Source: Cinclus cinclus (Eukaryota; Chordata; Aves; Passeriformes; Cinclidae). From it: 64,000 nt of DNA. This document shows positions 25,561-37,758 of this stretch, one piece after another. The notes beneath the pieces are model-generated. The model did not search any database. It saw only the letters and a program-made list of their open reading frames with translations, and was not told the origin of the DNA. Within the stretch, counting starts at the first letter, position 1; each line of letters begins with the position of its first letter. The stretch covers positions 103,209,499 to 103,273,498 of the forward strand of contig NC_085048.1 of NCBI RefSeq assembly GCF_963662255.1, given 5' to 3'. The translations under genes were made by a program, and so were the position numbers.

Positions 25561-28500
25561 AGGAATTAGGGTTCCCAAATTCTTACACTTTTTTTTTTAA
25601 TTCCTGTTTTAAATATTATTTATCTATGTTCCTCCTTACATTTATTTAAAGTCAGTTTTTCTCTCTTATAAAAGGGCTGAACACAAATGTAAGGAGATTA
25701 GAACAGCTGAGTGAGGTCTTGCTGAGGTACATTTCAGTCTTTCTACAGAGTATTTAGGATACTTGTTTTCCAGAACTACATGGAGTGACTCTTAACATGG
25801 CTTTACAGTACTTGACATCTTAATTCCCTACACTATTTTCTCCTCAATTTGATAATCTCCCTCCTATTGAGATCATTATATGGATTATTTTTAGCTTCTT
25901 AAAGATTCTTGTCCCACTTTCAATACAAGTATATAACTGAAAAAAATCAACAAGAATTATGTTTAACAAATACAGCAGGAGAAAGGGAATTGCCTCCTCC
26001 TACCCCATGACATAGATATCCAATGGAAGATTTGATTTAGTGGAAGCAGAGCACCTTCAGCAGTTCAGAATCACCAGACACATCTCGTCATGTTTGTCTG
26101 TTCCCAGCTTCAATCAAGAATTGTTTAAATAGGAATAAAAAAGCCTGAAATACTTATGTGCTTGGCTGCTTTTGCCTCACATCGCTCTGTATTAAAAAGT
26201 ACCCACTAAAGTAAAAAAAAAAAATCAACATTTAAGTTACCCTTTTAGCTCCTGTGCAAGAACAGAAGTGCTGTATCTTTACTACAAGTAGGTTTCCCCA
26301 AAAGCAAAGAGGGACATGGACTTCCTCATCCTGCTGCCAAATTATGGTCTCAAAAATCTTTAAAAATCCTAATTTGGAAGTACTAGGCCACTGTGCCATG
26401 CTCAAGGTCTTAGATCAAGGTCTTAGACTGGGCTTTAGCCACATTTCCAGGGCTGATGAAGGAGTCCAATGAGTAAAACCTGCATGTCTAGGGCTACACA
26501 AAGAGTGGAGCTTCAGTTTTAACTGGGGGTGCTGAAACCTGTCTGTAGGGTTGAGCAGCCATCACGAAAATATTCAAATCTCTCTGTTTAGATGTATCCA
26601 AAGTACCTAAAGGCAAGTTGTGCATCAGAGAGAGGGATCGAGACTTTCTTGGAATGGAGAGAGGACAGCCACATGTCTGAAGAGTCCTGTCTTACCGGTT
26701 GGTGTTTTTTTTCCCTTCTCATTTATGTCATAAAATGATGATACCTGTTTTTAATTTGTTTGTGCATTCAGTAGAGAGAATTTAAACTTGGCCACTACTG
26801 ATTGTATGGACAGTTGATCTGCATAGACAAAACACTTCCCTTATCCCTTTTTATGAAGGTGTCCTCTTCAGCCAGCTGCAGGATATTCTGTTAACAGAAT
26901 TTGGCTTTCCTGGGTGCCAGCCAGTTTGCTGACTTCCTCCTTGACTACAGGGCATTTTGTTGATCAGGGGCTTAGTGTTTAGAAAACTTTGTCATGGGCT
27001 GCAGGTTAGGTCTGCATGTGCAGGGCTAGTAGCACACAACCAGCACGATTCACCTTCCTCACCTTCCTTTGGTGGGGCTCAGCAAACAGGTTGTCAACCC
27101 TCTGACAACCTTTAGGTTCTCTCAGATCCCCTGGGGTACAAATACTTGGCAAGTCTTCGCATTCCTGCAAATGCAGACCCCCACCTGCAGCTGCTCCCAG
27201 GAGCTTCTGTGCACACCCTTGGAGCCACAGGCATGAGATGGACGGACCCACTGACTATCCAAGGTAACATCTTCTGCAACTTCAGCCAGTGATTTTACAC
27301 AAAAAAAAATCTTGTATCAAAGAGTGGAGTTTTGGGTTTTTGAGCATTGCTTTCAGAAAAGTGTTCAGTATCATTTAAGGACTCAAACGGGTGGAAAAAT
27401 CTCCACATCCTTTGGGTAATCTTTTCTAGTATTATTGTCAGTGTTCAAATAGAGATCAGTCTGGCCCACACAACGCAGCAGATTTCCAAAGAGCAGGTTG
27501 TAGCCAGCTGTAACTGGAGTTGATATGTCACGCCATATTTGCCCAGCAGAACTTCAGATGGTTGCACAAGACAGATACTGAGTTTCTGCACATTAATCTG
27601 ATCTTCAAAAGTCCACAGGTCCAGATAACATGGTGACTTGGAAATAGAGACCCTCTCAACCAGCACTTTTACTGAATATTCTTTATAATAGAACTTCATA
27701 ATGCAATTTTCTTTTTATGATTGTGTTTCTCAAACATCGTTATTGCTGAGCACTCAGTTTGCTAAATGCTTACACCAAAAGCAAGGGCAAGATTTCTTAG
27801 GAAGATAAAAATGTTTCTTCTTTTAGTGCTTAATTAGAAATTAGCCATACTTAAAGGAATTGTAAATGACAGCTCTGGAATCCTGTGTCAGACAAGAGGC
27901 AGGGAGCTGAATTAGCACATTAAGTGGGACAGCCCTGTTGCTCAAGAGGCAGGGACACGTTAGAACACAGCACTGGAGAATGTAATGCACAGAGCAACCT
28001 CACCTTTGCATGGGAATGGACCTGAGCCAACAGCACAGAGTTTGTCTGTCTAACATTAGAAACTCACATGCAGTTTTACATAAGTGACCTAATTGAAAGA
28101 GGTGTTATAAGGTAGGAGACTGAAAGCATGGCCTCTTGAAAAATCAAGCATGAATTTATTGTAGTCCTACCCTCAAATGTTCCCTTTAGTCTCCATAACC
28201 ACCATGCAAGCACAGAAGCATTTACCCTAAACTTACTCCATGGGACACACTGAGCAGCAAAACCCAAACTAAATGTTCCACACGCCATGTGGCTGTCATA
28301 CAGAAAATAATACAGGGAGAAGAGAGACAATAGAAAGGACGTGGAGGAATATTAACAAGACTTCATTTCAAAGCTAAGTTCTTAAGAGCTAACCACAGCT
28401 TTAAGGAAAGCTGGTACTTTGCCTCAAAAGAGAACTTTGGTGAACTAGACTGGATAAAATTATGGAGGTTATTATGCCTGTAGCCTCCTTGCTGTGCATT

Positions 28501-29982
28501 CTTCCACAGAAGCACTCACACCTGCTGTGCATGGCCAAATAACATGAATTAAAAATGCTGCACAGCAACAAAGTTTGGTTTCAGATGAAAACACCTCAGA
28601 ACTGGTCAGCTATTAACACTTCGGGATCTCCACTGCTCCCAATCCCTTCATCTCTCCAGGCTGCTGATGACATAATGCAAACGGAAAAATAATATTTTTA
28701 ACTTCCAGGCACACCTCAAGCCAAGCTGGAATCATGAGAATGTCCAGCCTCCAAAGGAGGAGAGATACCACCCAAACCCCATGTCTGGCAGAGGAAAAAG
28801 CCTAGAGACATAATTCTCCTCACAGCCCCCAAAGCACAGCACATTGGCCCATCTGTCTTAGATATAAAGCACATGTTCCAAGCCTGTGTTTGCCATGACA
28901 GCCATGAAATCCCCAGCCATTTTGCAGGAGCCATTATCCTTGGGGATAATAAAATTCTGTAAGACAACAAACATAGGAGGTACTGATGCCAGGTCAGGAA
29001 AGAACCGTTTTATGGGGAGCTGTATATTAGTTTTAGGACAGGGCTAGTGGCAGCCAGTGCCCTAAATTATGCCTGGGAGACACGTGAAGTGAGACAAGGG
29101 GAATGGACAATAAATGCCAAGTGCTGCAGGCAAGGTTTATGGGGACAACAGTGGTTTAACATTTGGGCAAATGTCTTAGACATGCTAATTTTTAGCTTCT
29201 CCCTCTGACTGAAATGACCAATTAGCTGTAACCAACCCAGCCCAAATTTAACATATCAGGTATGGAATACTCATGGAGTCCTGCTCACAATCGATTCCAT
29301 GTGTAAATGTTCCCAAAAACACCAAGTTACTCTGAATAGCAAGCAAATACAGGGAAATTGCAAACTGCTCACAGACATTCTGTCAAGTAAATTAATTGCT
29401 CAGTTCTACCTTATTAGGAGACCTTTATGGTTGTGGGCAAGCCTGCCTTGCTAAAATCCTTTGATCACTCTTAATACTGGAAGTCCTCTTTTGTGAGGCT
29501 AACTTAATACTGTTGTATTCGTGCAGCTTAATCTGAGTAGGTGCTAAGTGCTTTGCCAGCCGAGGAGCTGCAGAGCGTGGAGGAGAGATCATTCTACTTA
29601 TTTTTATTCCATTCAATAGGCTGGACTTCTTTGTTTACATGATAAATTTCTTAGCTGTCATTTTTTTTCTCCCTGTCTTATGTATTATACTATGTTCTGT
29701 CATTCTGTTTTTCTGTTTCTCTTTATCAAAAATCGCAGTCATCTCAAAAAAGCTGATCTTAAATCTTTTCTGCTTCAAAATTAGCTGTTGCCTAAGCAAT
29801 CACACATGCAGGTCAAAGTTTAAAGGACGATCCTACATCCAGAGAATTCAATACCAAAAGTCTGTTTGAGACCAAAGAGAAAGAAAAACAGATCCAAGAC
29901 TGCAACTTGCCTCTTCAAATTTATCCACTGCAACACAAATGTAAACAAACTAGTCTATACATTAAAAACAAAAAAAGGAAAA
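25561..29982. other. Non-coding DNA with one long perfect palindrome
   Basis: This would be the 5' side of the minus-strand LINE, but I could not read an endonuclease domain in any frame. It contains the 16-base palindrome at 26885-26900. The minus-strand frames 27006-27251 and 27445-27699 are open for about 80 codons but match nothing I know. Confidence 0.6.
26885..26900. repeat. Perfect 16-base palindrome
   Basis: ATTCTGTTAACAGAAT equals its own reverse complement. The centre GTTAAC resembles the half-site core of HNF1-type dimeric factors, although the consensus differs. It could be chance. Confidence 0.8.
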
Positions 29983-29999
29983 GGGGGGGGGGGGGGGGG
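29983..29999 (+). repeat. Poly(G) homopolymer, 17 bases
   Basis: Run of 17 G residues following an A-rich stretch (29964-29982). G-quadruplex-prone, and a likely site of assembly length error. Confidence 0.9.
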
Positions 30000-32539
30000 A
30001 AGGTAAGCCCTGATCTTGTCACAAGACACCATCCAATCCCAGCAGGCACAGAAAGGCAAAGTCTTCGAGGGGAATCCTGGAACTGGTAAAGCCAATTTAA
30101 ATTAAGATTTCACCAAGAGACCTTTCTCTTAGTGATTTTAATTTCTATTGCTTCAAAATGAATTGGAAAGATATTTTAGGAAAAAACAACTGAAGGAGCA
30201 AAATGTTTCCTTCAGGAAAATTCAAGGGTCAATCTTGCAGCTTTGCTTTAATTGTGCTCCTCTTGAAATAACAATCTCTTCGGGGTGTAAATTGCCTTGC
30301 TCTCCCTGCATGTGTAATGTCTAAGTAGTGAAGGGAAGGGCTCACAGTCTTAGTGGGGGCAGAGAACATGTAGAAGTTAATTTTTATCCACATCACAAAC
30401 TTTCTCTGTGCATTCCATGAGTTAGGATGTACAAACAGAAATCGGAGTAGCAATTAAAAGAATCAGTGCAAATATTTTAACCAGAATTGTGGTAACTCAT
30501 ACATCCCAAGCAAGGAAGCACCTTTGTTCAGATGAAATCTGAAATACTCTTTGTAATTCTCAGAAATACAATCAGGCGAACCACAAGTGCCACATGCAGG
30601 TGGTGAAGAGGGGCAATGTCTAACTAAGGGGATTGCTGAGGTCATACAAATGATGGGAGCACTTTAAGTGCTTCTTTTCTTTCAGGAGTTACAGTGACAT
30701 TCCTGGGTCTTTTTTTTTTATTTTAATTTTATCTTACCGGATTTGCTATTTTCCCTTCCTTGTACTAGCCCTAATCAATGCTGCAGGTCAGGTTGAAAGA
30801 ATGGACAGCCCTAGAGCCACATACATTTAAACCACTTTGATGCAAATATTGATCCAAGAGCATAGACATGTGGAGGTGCTGCTTTTTTTAATGGACGAGC
30901 TTCCCCCTCCTTCCCTTCCAGGTATGCACTTCATGAGTTAAAACGAAAGTGTCTGCCCAAGAGCAGGAATGAATACATGAATTAATAGATCCAAAGATAG
31001 AATTTATCATTGAGCCTGGTCTGTTCAACCCAGACAGCAAGATGCCATCTGCATGAAACTCATTTCATGGCCTTGCTTCCATTTCTCCATTCCCACTTCC
31101 AAGCCAGGGTGCTTTGGCAGCAACGTGTGCAGTGGTGCTTCATGTCAGCACGAATGGGCTGCTGACACAGAGTCCATCACAGCCCCATGCTTCATTCCCA
31201 TGTACACAAGCCTATCAAAGCATTTTATTAGAAAGCCACTGTCCACAGCTTATATTTAGAAACAGAGAGCAAGTCCAAGCTGCAATCCAAAGATGAGATC
31301 AAGGGGAGGAAAGAATTCTAAGGACCGCTTTGAAATTCAACACTAAAAAGATCTGACATTCTTCTATCTGTAGGCATTTTTAGGCTGGACTGAAAATAAA
31401 AAGAAAACCTGTTTGTACAGAGAAAGCTTGCCTGGCCCTGTGCCAAGACAGGAAGTCTATCAAAGCTGGGCAGTGTTTGAAAGCAACAGAATACTAGAAC
31501 CAAAAAAAGAAAAGGGGGGTGCGAGGGTGAGAGAAACTAGAATGAAAAGACTCACTTCCATTACTTACTTCCTACTTACATTGACTTTTTTGCTGTTTTT
31601 CAGATGGTTGTTGATAACTACACCCCTCCCTGTTTATTCAACTCGAGTTTTCCCTGGGCATGGCCTGACTTCCAGGTGACTGCTGCACAAACACGACATG
31701 GACACAAACGCCTGGATCCACACACTGGGATGAATCAATCCACTTCTAAGCAGAAGTACCTGATTTCTCCTGGAGTGAATCAGGTTGGCTGGTGAACTGC
31801 ATGTGTAGAAGAGTCTCCCTGTGAGTTTATCAGGGATGTTAAGGCCTAAAGTTAATCCCCATGGGTCAGAGAAGGATCTGTTGTGTGGTGGAGAGCCACT
31901 CACCAGACACATTCACAACACATACAAGCACACAATTACAGCAACTCAGGGAATGCTGGCTCCCAGCCTTTGACCTTGGGAGAACATTAATTCTTAACAC
32001 ACATCATCCATTTTTTAACTTCTTTAATATTTTTCCCCCTTTTAAATTTTCCCCCCGAATTTCTGGCTATAATATATTCAGGTACAAATGGTGCTGTCAT
32101 CTTGAGCTACAAGTTAGAAAGTTATTACTTTTAATATGCCACTACCTTAGGCCTCTACTGTTATGTAAAAGAAAAATAACCTTGTGTGACAGTTTAACAT
32201 TGATCGATGTGCCTGCCAAATGCAAAGAGATAAATAAGCAGGTGATGAATAAACAGCACTTCAAGTAAAGACATTACTCTGCATGCATAAAACGACGCCA
32301 GGCACCTAGGAGCTGTGGGTGGCCGAAGGTTGGCCATTTCATGCCCACTCACTAAAGCAGACTTAATCGCTTCCAATATTTTCTGTTAAAAAGCACGCTT
32401 AATGAGCCAATTTCACAAGCCCAGAGAAACTGATTATTATCTCAGAGTTCCAACTGAGTTGGTTGTTTTCCAAGAGCTGGTTTTTCCTTGACGGGATAAA
32501 AACCTTTTAGAAAAAAAAAAATTTAAAAAAAGGAGATAG
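30000..32539. other. Non-coding DNA; one exon-like segment
   Basis: AT-rich, no mobile element identified. 31604-31675 is a 72-base open segment bounded by a good acceptor (pyrimidine tract, CAG) and CAG/GTGACT donor; see findings. The 135-codon frame 31861-32268 has no recognisable family. Confidence 0.55.
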
Positions 32540-32579
32540 AGGAGAGCAGCGAGCCCGCCAGGCGGGGAGGGCGCAGGTA

Positions 32580-32593
32580 GCACTAGATGGCAG
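32580..32593 (+). promoter_or_regulatory. CTCF-like binding motif in the CpG island
   Basis: GCACTAGATGGCAG matches the CTCF core CCASYAGRKGGCRS at 13 of 14 positions, the first base being the only mismatch. It contains CpG-adjacent flanks typical of methylation-sensitive CTCF sites. Strand and neighbourhood match the motif at 32708. Confidence 0.6.
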
Positions 32594-32707
32594 CGTTGCT
32601 CCGCGGCCAGGCTGCGGGAACGCTGCGGGAGCGGGGCTCTGCCGCTGTCCCCTCCCGGCACCGGGCTCCGCTGCCCCCTTGTCCTTGGGCCCGCAGCTCT
32701 GCGACTC

Positions 32708-32721
32708 CCCAGGGGGCAGGT
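32708..32721 (+). promoter_or_regulatory. Second CTCF-like motif in the CpG island
   Basis: The core CCCCAGGGGGCAGG, preceded by ACT, fits the AGGGGGCAG heart of the CTCF consensus with mismatches in the upstream half. It lies 128 bases after the better motif and on the same strand, immediately before the CR1 fragment. Confidence 0.35.
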
Positions 32722-32733
32722 TGGCTTTGGCCT

Positions 32734-32882
32734 CACACAATCACAGACTGGGTTAGGCTGGAAAAGACCTCGGAGAGCGGCGAGTCCAGCCTGGGAGCGG
32801 TCGCCACCGTGGCGATCACTGCGTGTGGGGGAATACCAGCATCTCCCTAAGTAGTCCATCCCAATGTCTTCCCACTGTTTAC
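32734..32882 (-). mobile_element. CR1 LINE 3'-end fragment, minus strand
   Basis: The left edge CACACAATCACAGA is the reverse complement of the CR1 terminal repeat. It is followed by GGTTAGGCTGGAAAAGACCT and a GCGAGTCCAGCC word, the usual CR1 3' segment in reverse. The right part (AGTCCATCCCAATGTCTTCCCACTGTTT) resembles the CR1 GGGCAGCCCATTCCAGTG region. It is diverged and unusually CpG-rich for a CR1 copy, consistent with long residence in an unmethylated, GC-biased island. Truncated at its 5' end, so non-functional. Confidence 0.6.
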
Positions 32883-33304
32883 CAGGGGCAAGGGAGGGCC
32901 GACATCCCATCCAGCCTCCTTGGTCCCCTTGTCAAAGCCAGCGAGTTGCTTCGGGGCGGCACAGATTTGACCACCTCGCGAATCTGAATTGAAGTCCTGC
33001 GGGGATCTGCCTCTCGCAATCCTCCTTTCCGAGGGGCTTTGGGGAGGACAACAAGTCGGAGCGGGTCCAGCAGGGAAGGGACTTTGCATCAGGGCACCCA
33101 CGTCCTTCGCAGGGTGGTGGCGATGTGCCACCTCCAGCTGCAGAGCAACGCTGGGAAAGACACACACACAAACAAAAAACCTCAGCCCAAAGAAAAGCAT
33201 ACAAAAAAACCCCGGGATTACTGTCACCAGCAGCACTTAGTCAATCACCACTTAGGAAAGAAACCCCAGCAAACTATACCTCGGCATATAATTAACTCAT
33301 CTAT

Positions 33305-33521
33305 CCAAAAAAACCCAAAACAAACAAACAAACAAACAAAACAAAAAACCCAAACAAACAAAACCCACAAAAAACCCCAAATAAACAAACAAAAACAAAA
33401 CAAAACAAAAACAAAACAAAAAACAAAAACAAAAAAAACCAAACAAAAAACCCAAAAAGAAACAAAAACAAAAACCAAAAAAAAAAAAAAACAAAAAACA
33501 AACAAACAACCCAAAAACAAA
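33305..33521 (+). repeat. A/C-only low-complexity tract, (CAAA)n/(CAAAA)n-like
   Basis: About 215 bases composed almost entirely of A and C on the plus strand, with one isolated T and one isolated G. Units vary among CAAA, CAAAA, CCCAAA and longer A runs. It follows the CpG island by about 120 bases. The strand asymmetry gives artificial long frames (Lys/Thr/Asn/Gln on plus; Phe/Val/Cys on minus). It may be a degenerate retroelement tail or an expanded simple repeat. Confidence 0.9.
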
Positions 33522-36500
33522 TGTGAACTGTTGTTGGGTTCTAAACCAGAAGCCAAGTTAATTATTTTTTATTAATATTCATAGGAAACTTGTACAATTT
33601 CCAAACTAGGCTTTCAATTACTAATCAGTTAACTAAATAACTGTTATGACTACTTTTTCTCAGGAAAACCTGATTTTAAAAGTAACTAGACAAGGACAGT
33701 GAAATTGTTTTAAAATGAGAAATCCATCCTGTTGGAAGCAGGATGGTGGAAATACACCATTTCCATCATGGGTGAAGAGCATGTTGAAGGATGCAAGAGA
33801 CCTTGTAGAGCAGATACAGAACCTGCCATGTTCCAGGCAGTGGAAATGCTTTAAGGCAGTCATCAAAAAATTAAAATGATGTAAGACTCTGCTGTGTGTT
33901 TCCCAAGTGTACAGAACTAGGTGCTCTCACTGCTGAAGCCCCAGCTCCTCCCAAGGAATGCTGAGCTCCTCACTTCATTCACTAAGTGCTGACAAATTAA
34001 CTGGCACCTTCCATAAAATCCTAGGAACACATCCTGCTTATCATTTTAAATTCGTGACTTCTCAAAAAAGGCAGCTGTGACAGAGATTGCAGACTGACAC
34101 ATCACGAGATATTGAGATTTCAGCAGGAACTCACTCCTGCTGTGGGCTTTTCTAACCCACTTCCTTACTCAAAAAACAACCTTAAAGGCCAATGGCCAAC
34201 TCTTCATTCTCTTTATGACTTGCACAGAGCCTAAATAAGTCAGGGTACTTCTGCCAATATATGGCAGATTTATTTATTTGAGATTAAATCAGTGCCTAAA
34301 CACCTTTGAGGACTTGGGTCTTAGCAAGAAGGAATATTCTGCTAAAGAGAATGTGGTAAGAGAGTCTTTGTGTGGTCAGCATTAGCCCTGTGAATTTAAG
34401 AAGTCTCCCCTGGATTTGGCCAACTTAAATCAGATTTTGATTGGTTTCTGACCCAACCAAGAGACAGATTCGATGAAATAAGACTGGCAAAACTGACTTT
34501 AGGACAAAGGTTGATTTGATAATCATAATTGCATTTCTACTGTATCTATTTTCTTAAGTGTTAGTAGATTTATTAGACTTCTCCTGTATAACCTATGGCT
34601 GATTTGCAGCTTCCTTGGTAATTTCTTAGTAGGCAACAGCAATTTCTTATATCTTCAGTAATGTCTTGAATGTACATTTTTTATACTAATGATCTCACCA
34701 GGAGAAAAAGTGTACTGTGAATGCATGATGGCCATATGGAAAAGACAATGAAGTTTAGTAATTAAAACTGAAAAGGGAAAGAACTATGCAGTAATTAGAA
34801 CACTGATTAATCAGCTGATAATTTTATCTTGATTAATGCTGCTGATTTTCCTCTTCTTATTGACCTAGGAAAGGTAGGTTTAGACCAATTAAATATAAAT
34901 TATTCCCTTTTTTCACATTCCAGGCAGCTTCCAGTGTTCTAAGTCATACTACACTTAAGATGCAGCACTGAATTGCTCTTACTAAATTGGGCAGCTCAAC
35001 AAAAGGTAGAATAAGGTTTATGTTCCAAACATGCTGATGCTTTTATCTGAGGCAGAATCGGACAGAACTGGTTATTTCACTATTATCTGGGGAATATTAA
35101 AATTGGATTAAATTGCAGTAGAAAAAATAGAAGACTTTGCCTGTTTTAAACCCATAACAGTAGGAAAACTAAAAGGATCCATTCATTTTATTGGGCCCAA
35201 GATATGGATGCATAATGCAGTCCTGGAGCTTAAAGAAAAGGTTCTGTATTAATGCTCAAATTTCCCTTCATGTGCAGAACCTCATTATTCAGAGGGGGAA
35301 AATGTTGCTGGTACCAATCTCACTCTGGTTCACAGACCATAAAAAACAACACCTATCCTTGCTTTCACGTGCACATTGCAGGGATTAAAGCTGCTTATTT
35401 TAAACCCTGGAGCAGAGAAAGGAATTTTACGTACAGCCTCATTCCTTGCATTGATAGTGAATCAGAGTGTTTCCTGGTGGGCAGGCACTCCACAAGCATA
35501 GAACCCTTGTGGATGTTAAAGATCCTGCTCCTTCCCACAGATAAATATCTGGAAAGCACAGAAAAGCTCCCAAGCAGGTGTCCTAATGCTTGAAATTCTG
35601 ATGGAAAACGCTGCTTGCTAGGTGTGTGCTTTGATTTGCTGTGGGAGGGAAACACTGCAGTGCATGGAAAACAAACCCCTGCCCCTCCTTGAGGGCTCAC
35701 CTGCGATCCCACTCACTCCAGATTTTTCTTTTTTGTGTACTGGAGCAGACTAAGATCAGCCAGCGTGTGGAAAGCTAAATCCACACAGGAAATCTAACCC
35801 CTTACTCCAGAGTGTTGCTTCTTAGCTGCTTTCTCTTTGCTGGATTTTCAAGGGGCAGAGCAAAGACACACCCATGTATAATGCAAAAATAAAACAAAAC
35901 AAAAAAAAAATTTAGGGAGCAAGGAGAACCCCACAGACCACGAGTCAAGGATTTCAGCTGACAAAAGACACCTCTTGATTTATCATCTGCGCTATTATTC
36001 AGTTACCCTTATTGTGAAACAGAAGAGCAGGTAGAGTTAAATATCACAAAGAAATTATCCAATTGATTAATACCTCCGTTCTTTCCCATCACTTTTAATA
36101 AAAGTAAATATTTCCCACTATTTGAGCATCATGATTCTAATTCTGCAAGTCAGTTTTAAAGTGTATTTGACCACTCATAAAAATCACGTGGCTCTGTTTT
36201 CTCTCTTGGATGGAATTACTCTGCAGGGCATAATGAATTAATAAAAAAATAATGATGATTATACAGTAGAAAATGTTTTCTTTTAATAGAGATAACTTGT
36301 TAACAAGCACATACAGGTGTGCATAAGAAAAACACATCTTCCTGAAGGAGAAGTTGCCAAATGAAGAATAGGAAGAAATCTAAACAGCACTGGAGAGGTT
36401 TTGCATTATTAAATCAACCTGTTTGTTCATGCATTTTATTATTAACAGGAATGCCACTTCTGTGTCCTCTGGTCAAGGAAAAAGATAAAGGACAAATCAA

Positions 36501-37721
36501 AATTTTGGATCTACGTTTGAACCAAATCAATTGAGAGAAAATTGATGGATTAACCATGGGATAGCAAATCACTGAGTCACCACTCAAACCCTAAATCTAG
36601 CTGACTGTACAATAAAAAGTGCTTATTTTTGTAACTGATTGCTTTTATGCTCACAATAATCCAAACTTTGCAAAGTTTTAGGTATTCTACAAAGGCTAAA
36701 TATGACATACGAATATGTGAACCACACACCATGAGAAAAATCCTGCAATACATTTGCTCTATGGCTAAACACAGAACTCTCCATTTCCCTTTCAGAGATC
36801 TGAATTCTATAGGCACAAAATGAAGAAATGAGGGAGGGTGGACATACGCCTGGGTATTCATTTCCATTGCTAAACAATGAAAAAGAAATATCCTATTAAT
36901 TCCATTCCCCACATGTCACACTTTCTCCTGGCTATGCTTGGGCTGTTCTGCTCTGGTTCTGAGCTTTTGAGGAAAGGAATGTGCAATGCCAAACACAGGC
37001 TGGGCTTTTTTAGAAAGAGACAAAGGCTGATGTTTTCAAATCAAGGTGCCTTAAGTACAGATCTCTAAAAGTTGCATTCTCAGTTGTGGTATCCTTCAAA
37101 AGTATCAATCATCTGCCACTTCTTGGGCATCTCAGAGTTCAGCATCTTTCCAACCAGGTCACTCCATCCCAGTATAGATTTTCCAGCTAAATTTCAGGCA
37201 CTGCAGTTTGAAAGGGAGCTGGACTGTGTTTAACTAGCTGGAAACACATCTAACTGGGAACATGTTGTCTGTTCAACCACAGAAGTTACAAAACAAAAGG
37301 AAGCCAAGAATCTGAGAAACAGTAACATAAATAATTTTCAATTACAGCCATGCAACTGCTGTAGAATGACTATTTTCTTGGAAAAAAAAGGCAGACGAAG
37401 AGATGCAAAATATGAATTCAGCTAAGAGTAAGGCAGAATCCATGAGAAGCAAACACCATATTCCCATTCCTTATGATCCCATTTGTGCATGAGCCCCACA
37501 GTAGAGGGGAAGGAACAATAAGAGAGACACTTCACATATTCTTACTCATTGGAGAGCTTTTGTATGTGACTGAGGAGCAGAATATAATTATATATAATTA
37601 AGTATAACTAGTATCCTAGCTTTTAAGTACAACTATATACTAGTAATATCACAAATTGCTAAGATTCCACCAGGAAAAGGGGGAAAAATCAGTGACTAGA
37701 CAGACCATGTTGTATAGTTTG
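33522..37721. other. Non-coding DNA, nothing recognised
   Basis: AT-rich unique sequence. Open frames such as 35252-35593 (plus) and 36577-36912 (minus) have no family signature. A minor A/C-rich run lies at 35886-35912. Confidence 0.65.
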
Positions 37722-37758
37722 AAAAAATGCACTGTGCACAGTGAAGTGTTCATTTTTT
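37722..37758. repeat. Nested inverted repeat
   Basis: Outer arms AAAAAATG (37722-37729) and CATTTTTT (37751-37758) enclose a perfect 14-base palindrome CACTGTGCACAGTG (37730-37743). The DNA could extrude as a small hairpin, or its transcript could fold. It is too short for a microRNA precursor. Confidence 0.7.

Larger units (their letters stand above)
32540..33190. promoter_or_regulatory. CpG island, the only one in the window
   Basis: About 40 CpG dinucleotides occur in about 650 bases, whereas hundreds of bases elsewhere often hold one or none. GC content is well above the flanks, densest at 32550-32830. It carries two CTCF-like motifs (32580-32593 and 32708-32721), several GC-box-like GGCGGGG words, and an embedded CR1 fragment. 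In vertebrates such islands usually mark promoters or other unmethylated regulatory nodes. No TATA box, first exon or convincing splice donor could be assigned, and the open frames inside (32437-32910 and 32847-33236 minus; 32587-32850 plus) look like by-products of GC richness. It may be the promoter of an unrecognised non-coding transcript, an orphan island, or an insulator. Confidence 0.8.

Noticed and set aside
32437..32910. 157-codon minus-strand frame across the CpG island
   Set aside because: It crosses a CR1 fragment and an A-rich run and is Pro/Arg/Ser-rich as expected from GC-rich DNA. Overlapping plus-strand frames are equally open.
33245..33556. Minus-strand frames rich in Phe, Val, Cys and Leu that mimic membrane proteins
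   Set aside because: They are the complementary reading of the same A/C tract; hydrophobicity is a composition artefact.
33039..33575. 178-codon plus-strand frame, Lys/Thr/Gln/Asn-rich
   Set aside because: Most of it is translation of the A/C-only tract, which contains almost no T and therefore cannot form stop codons.
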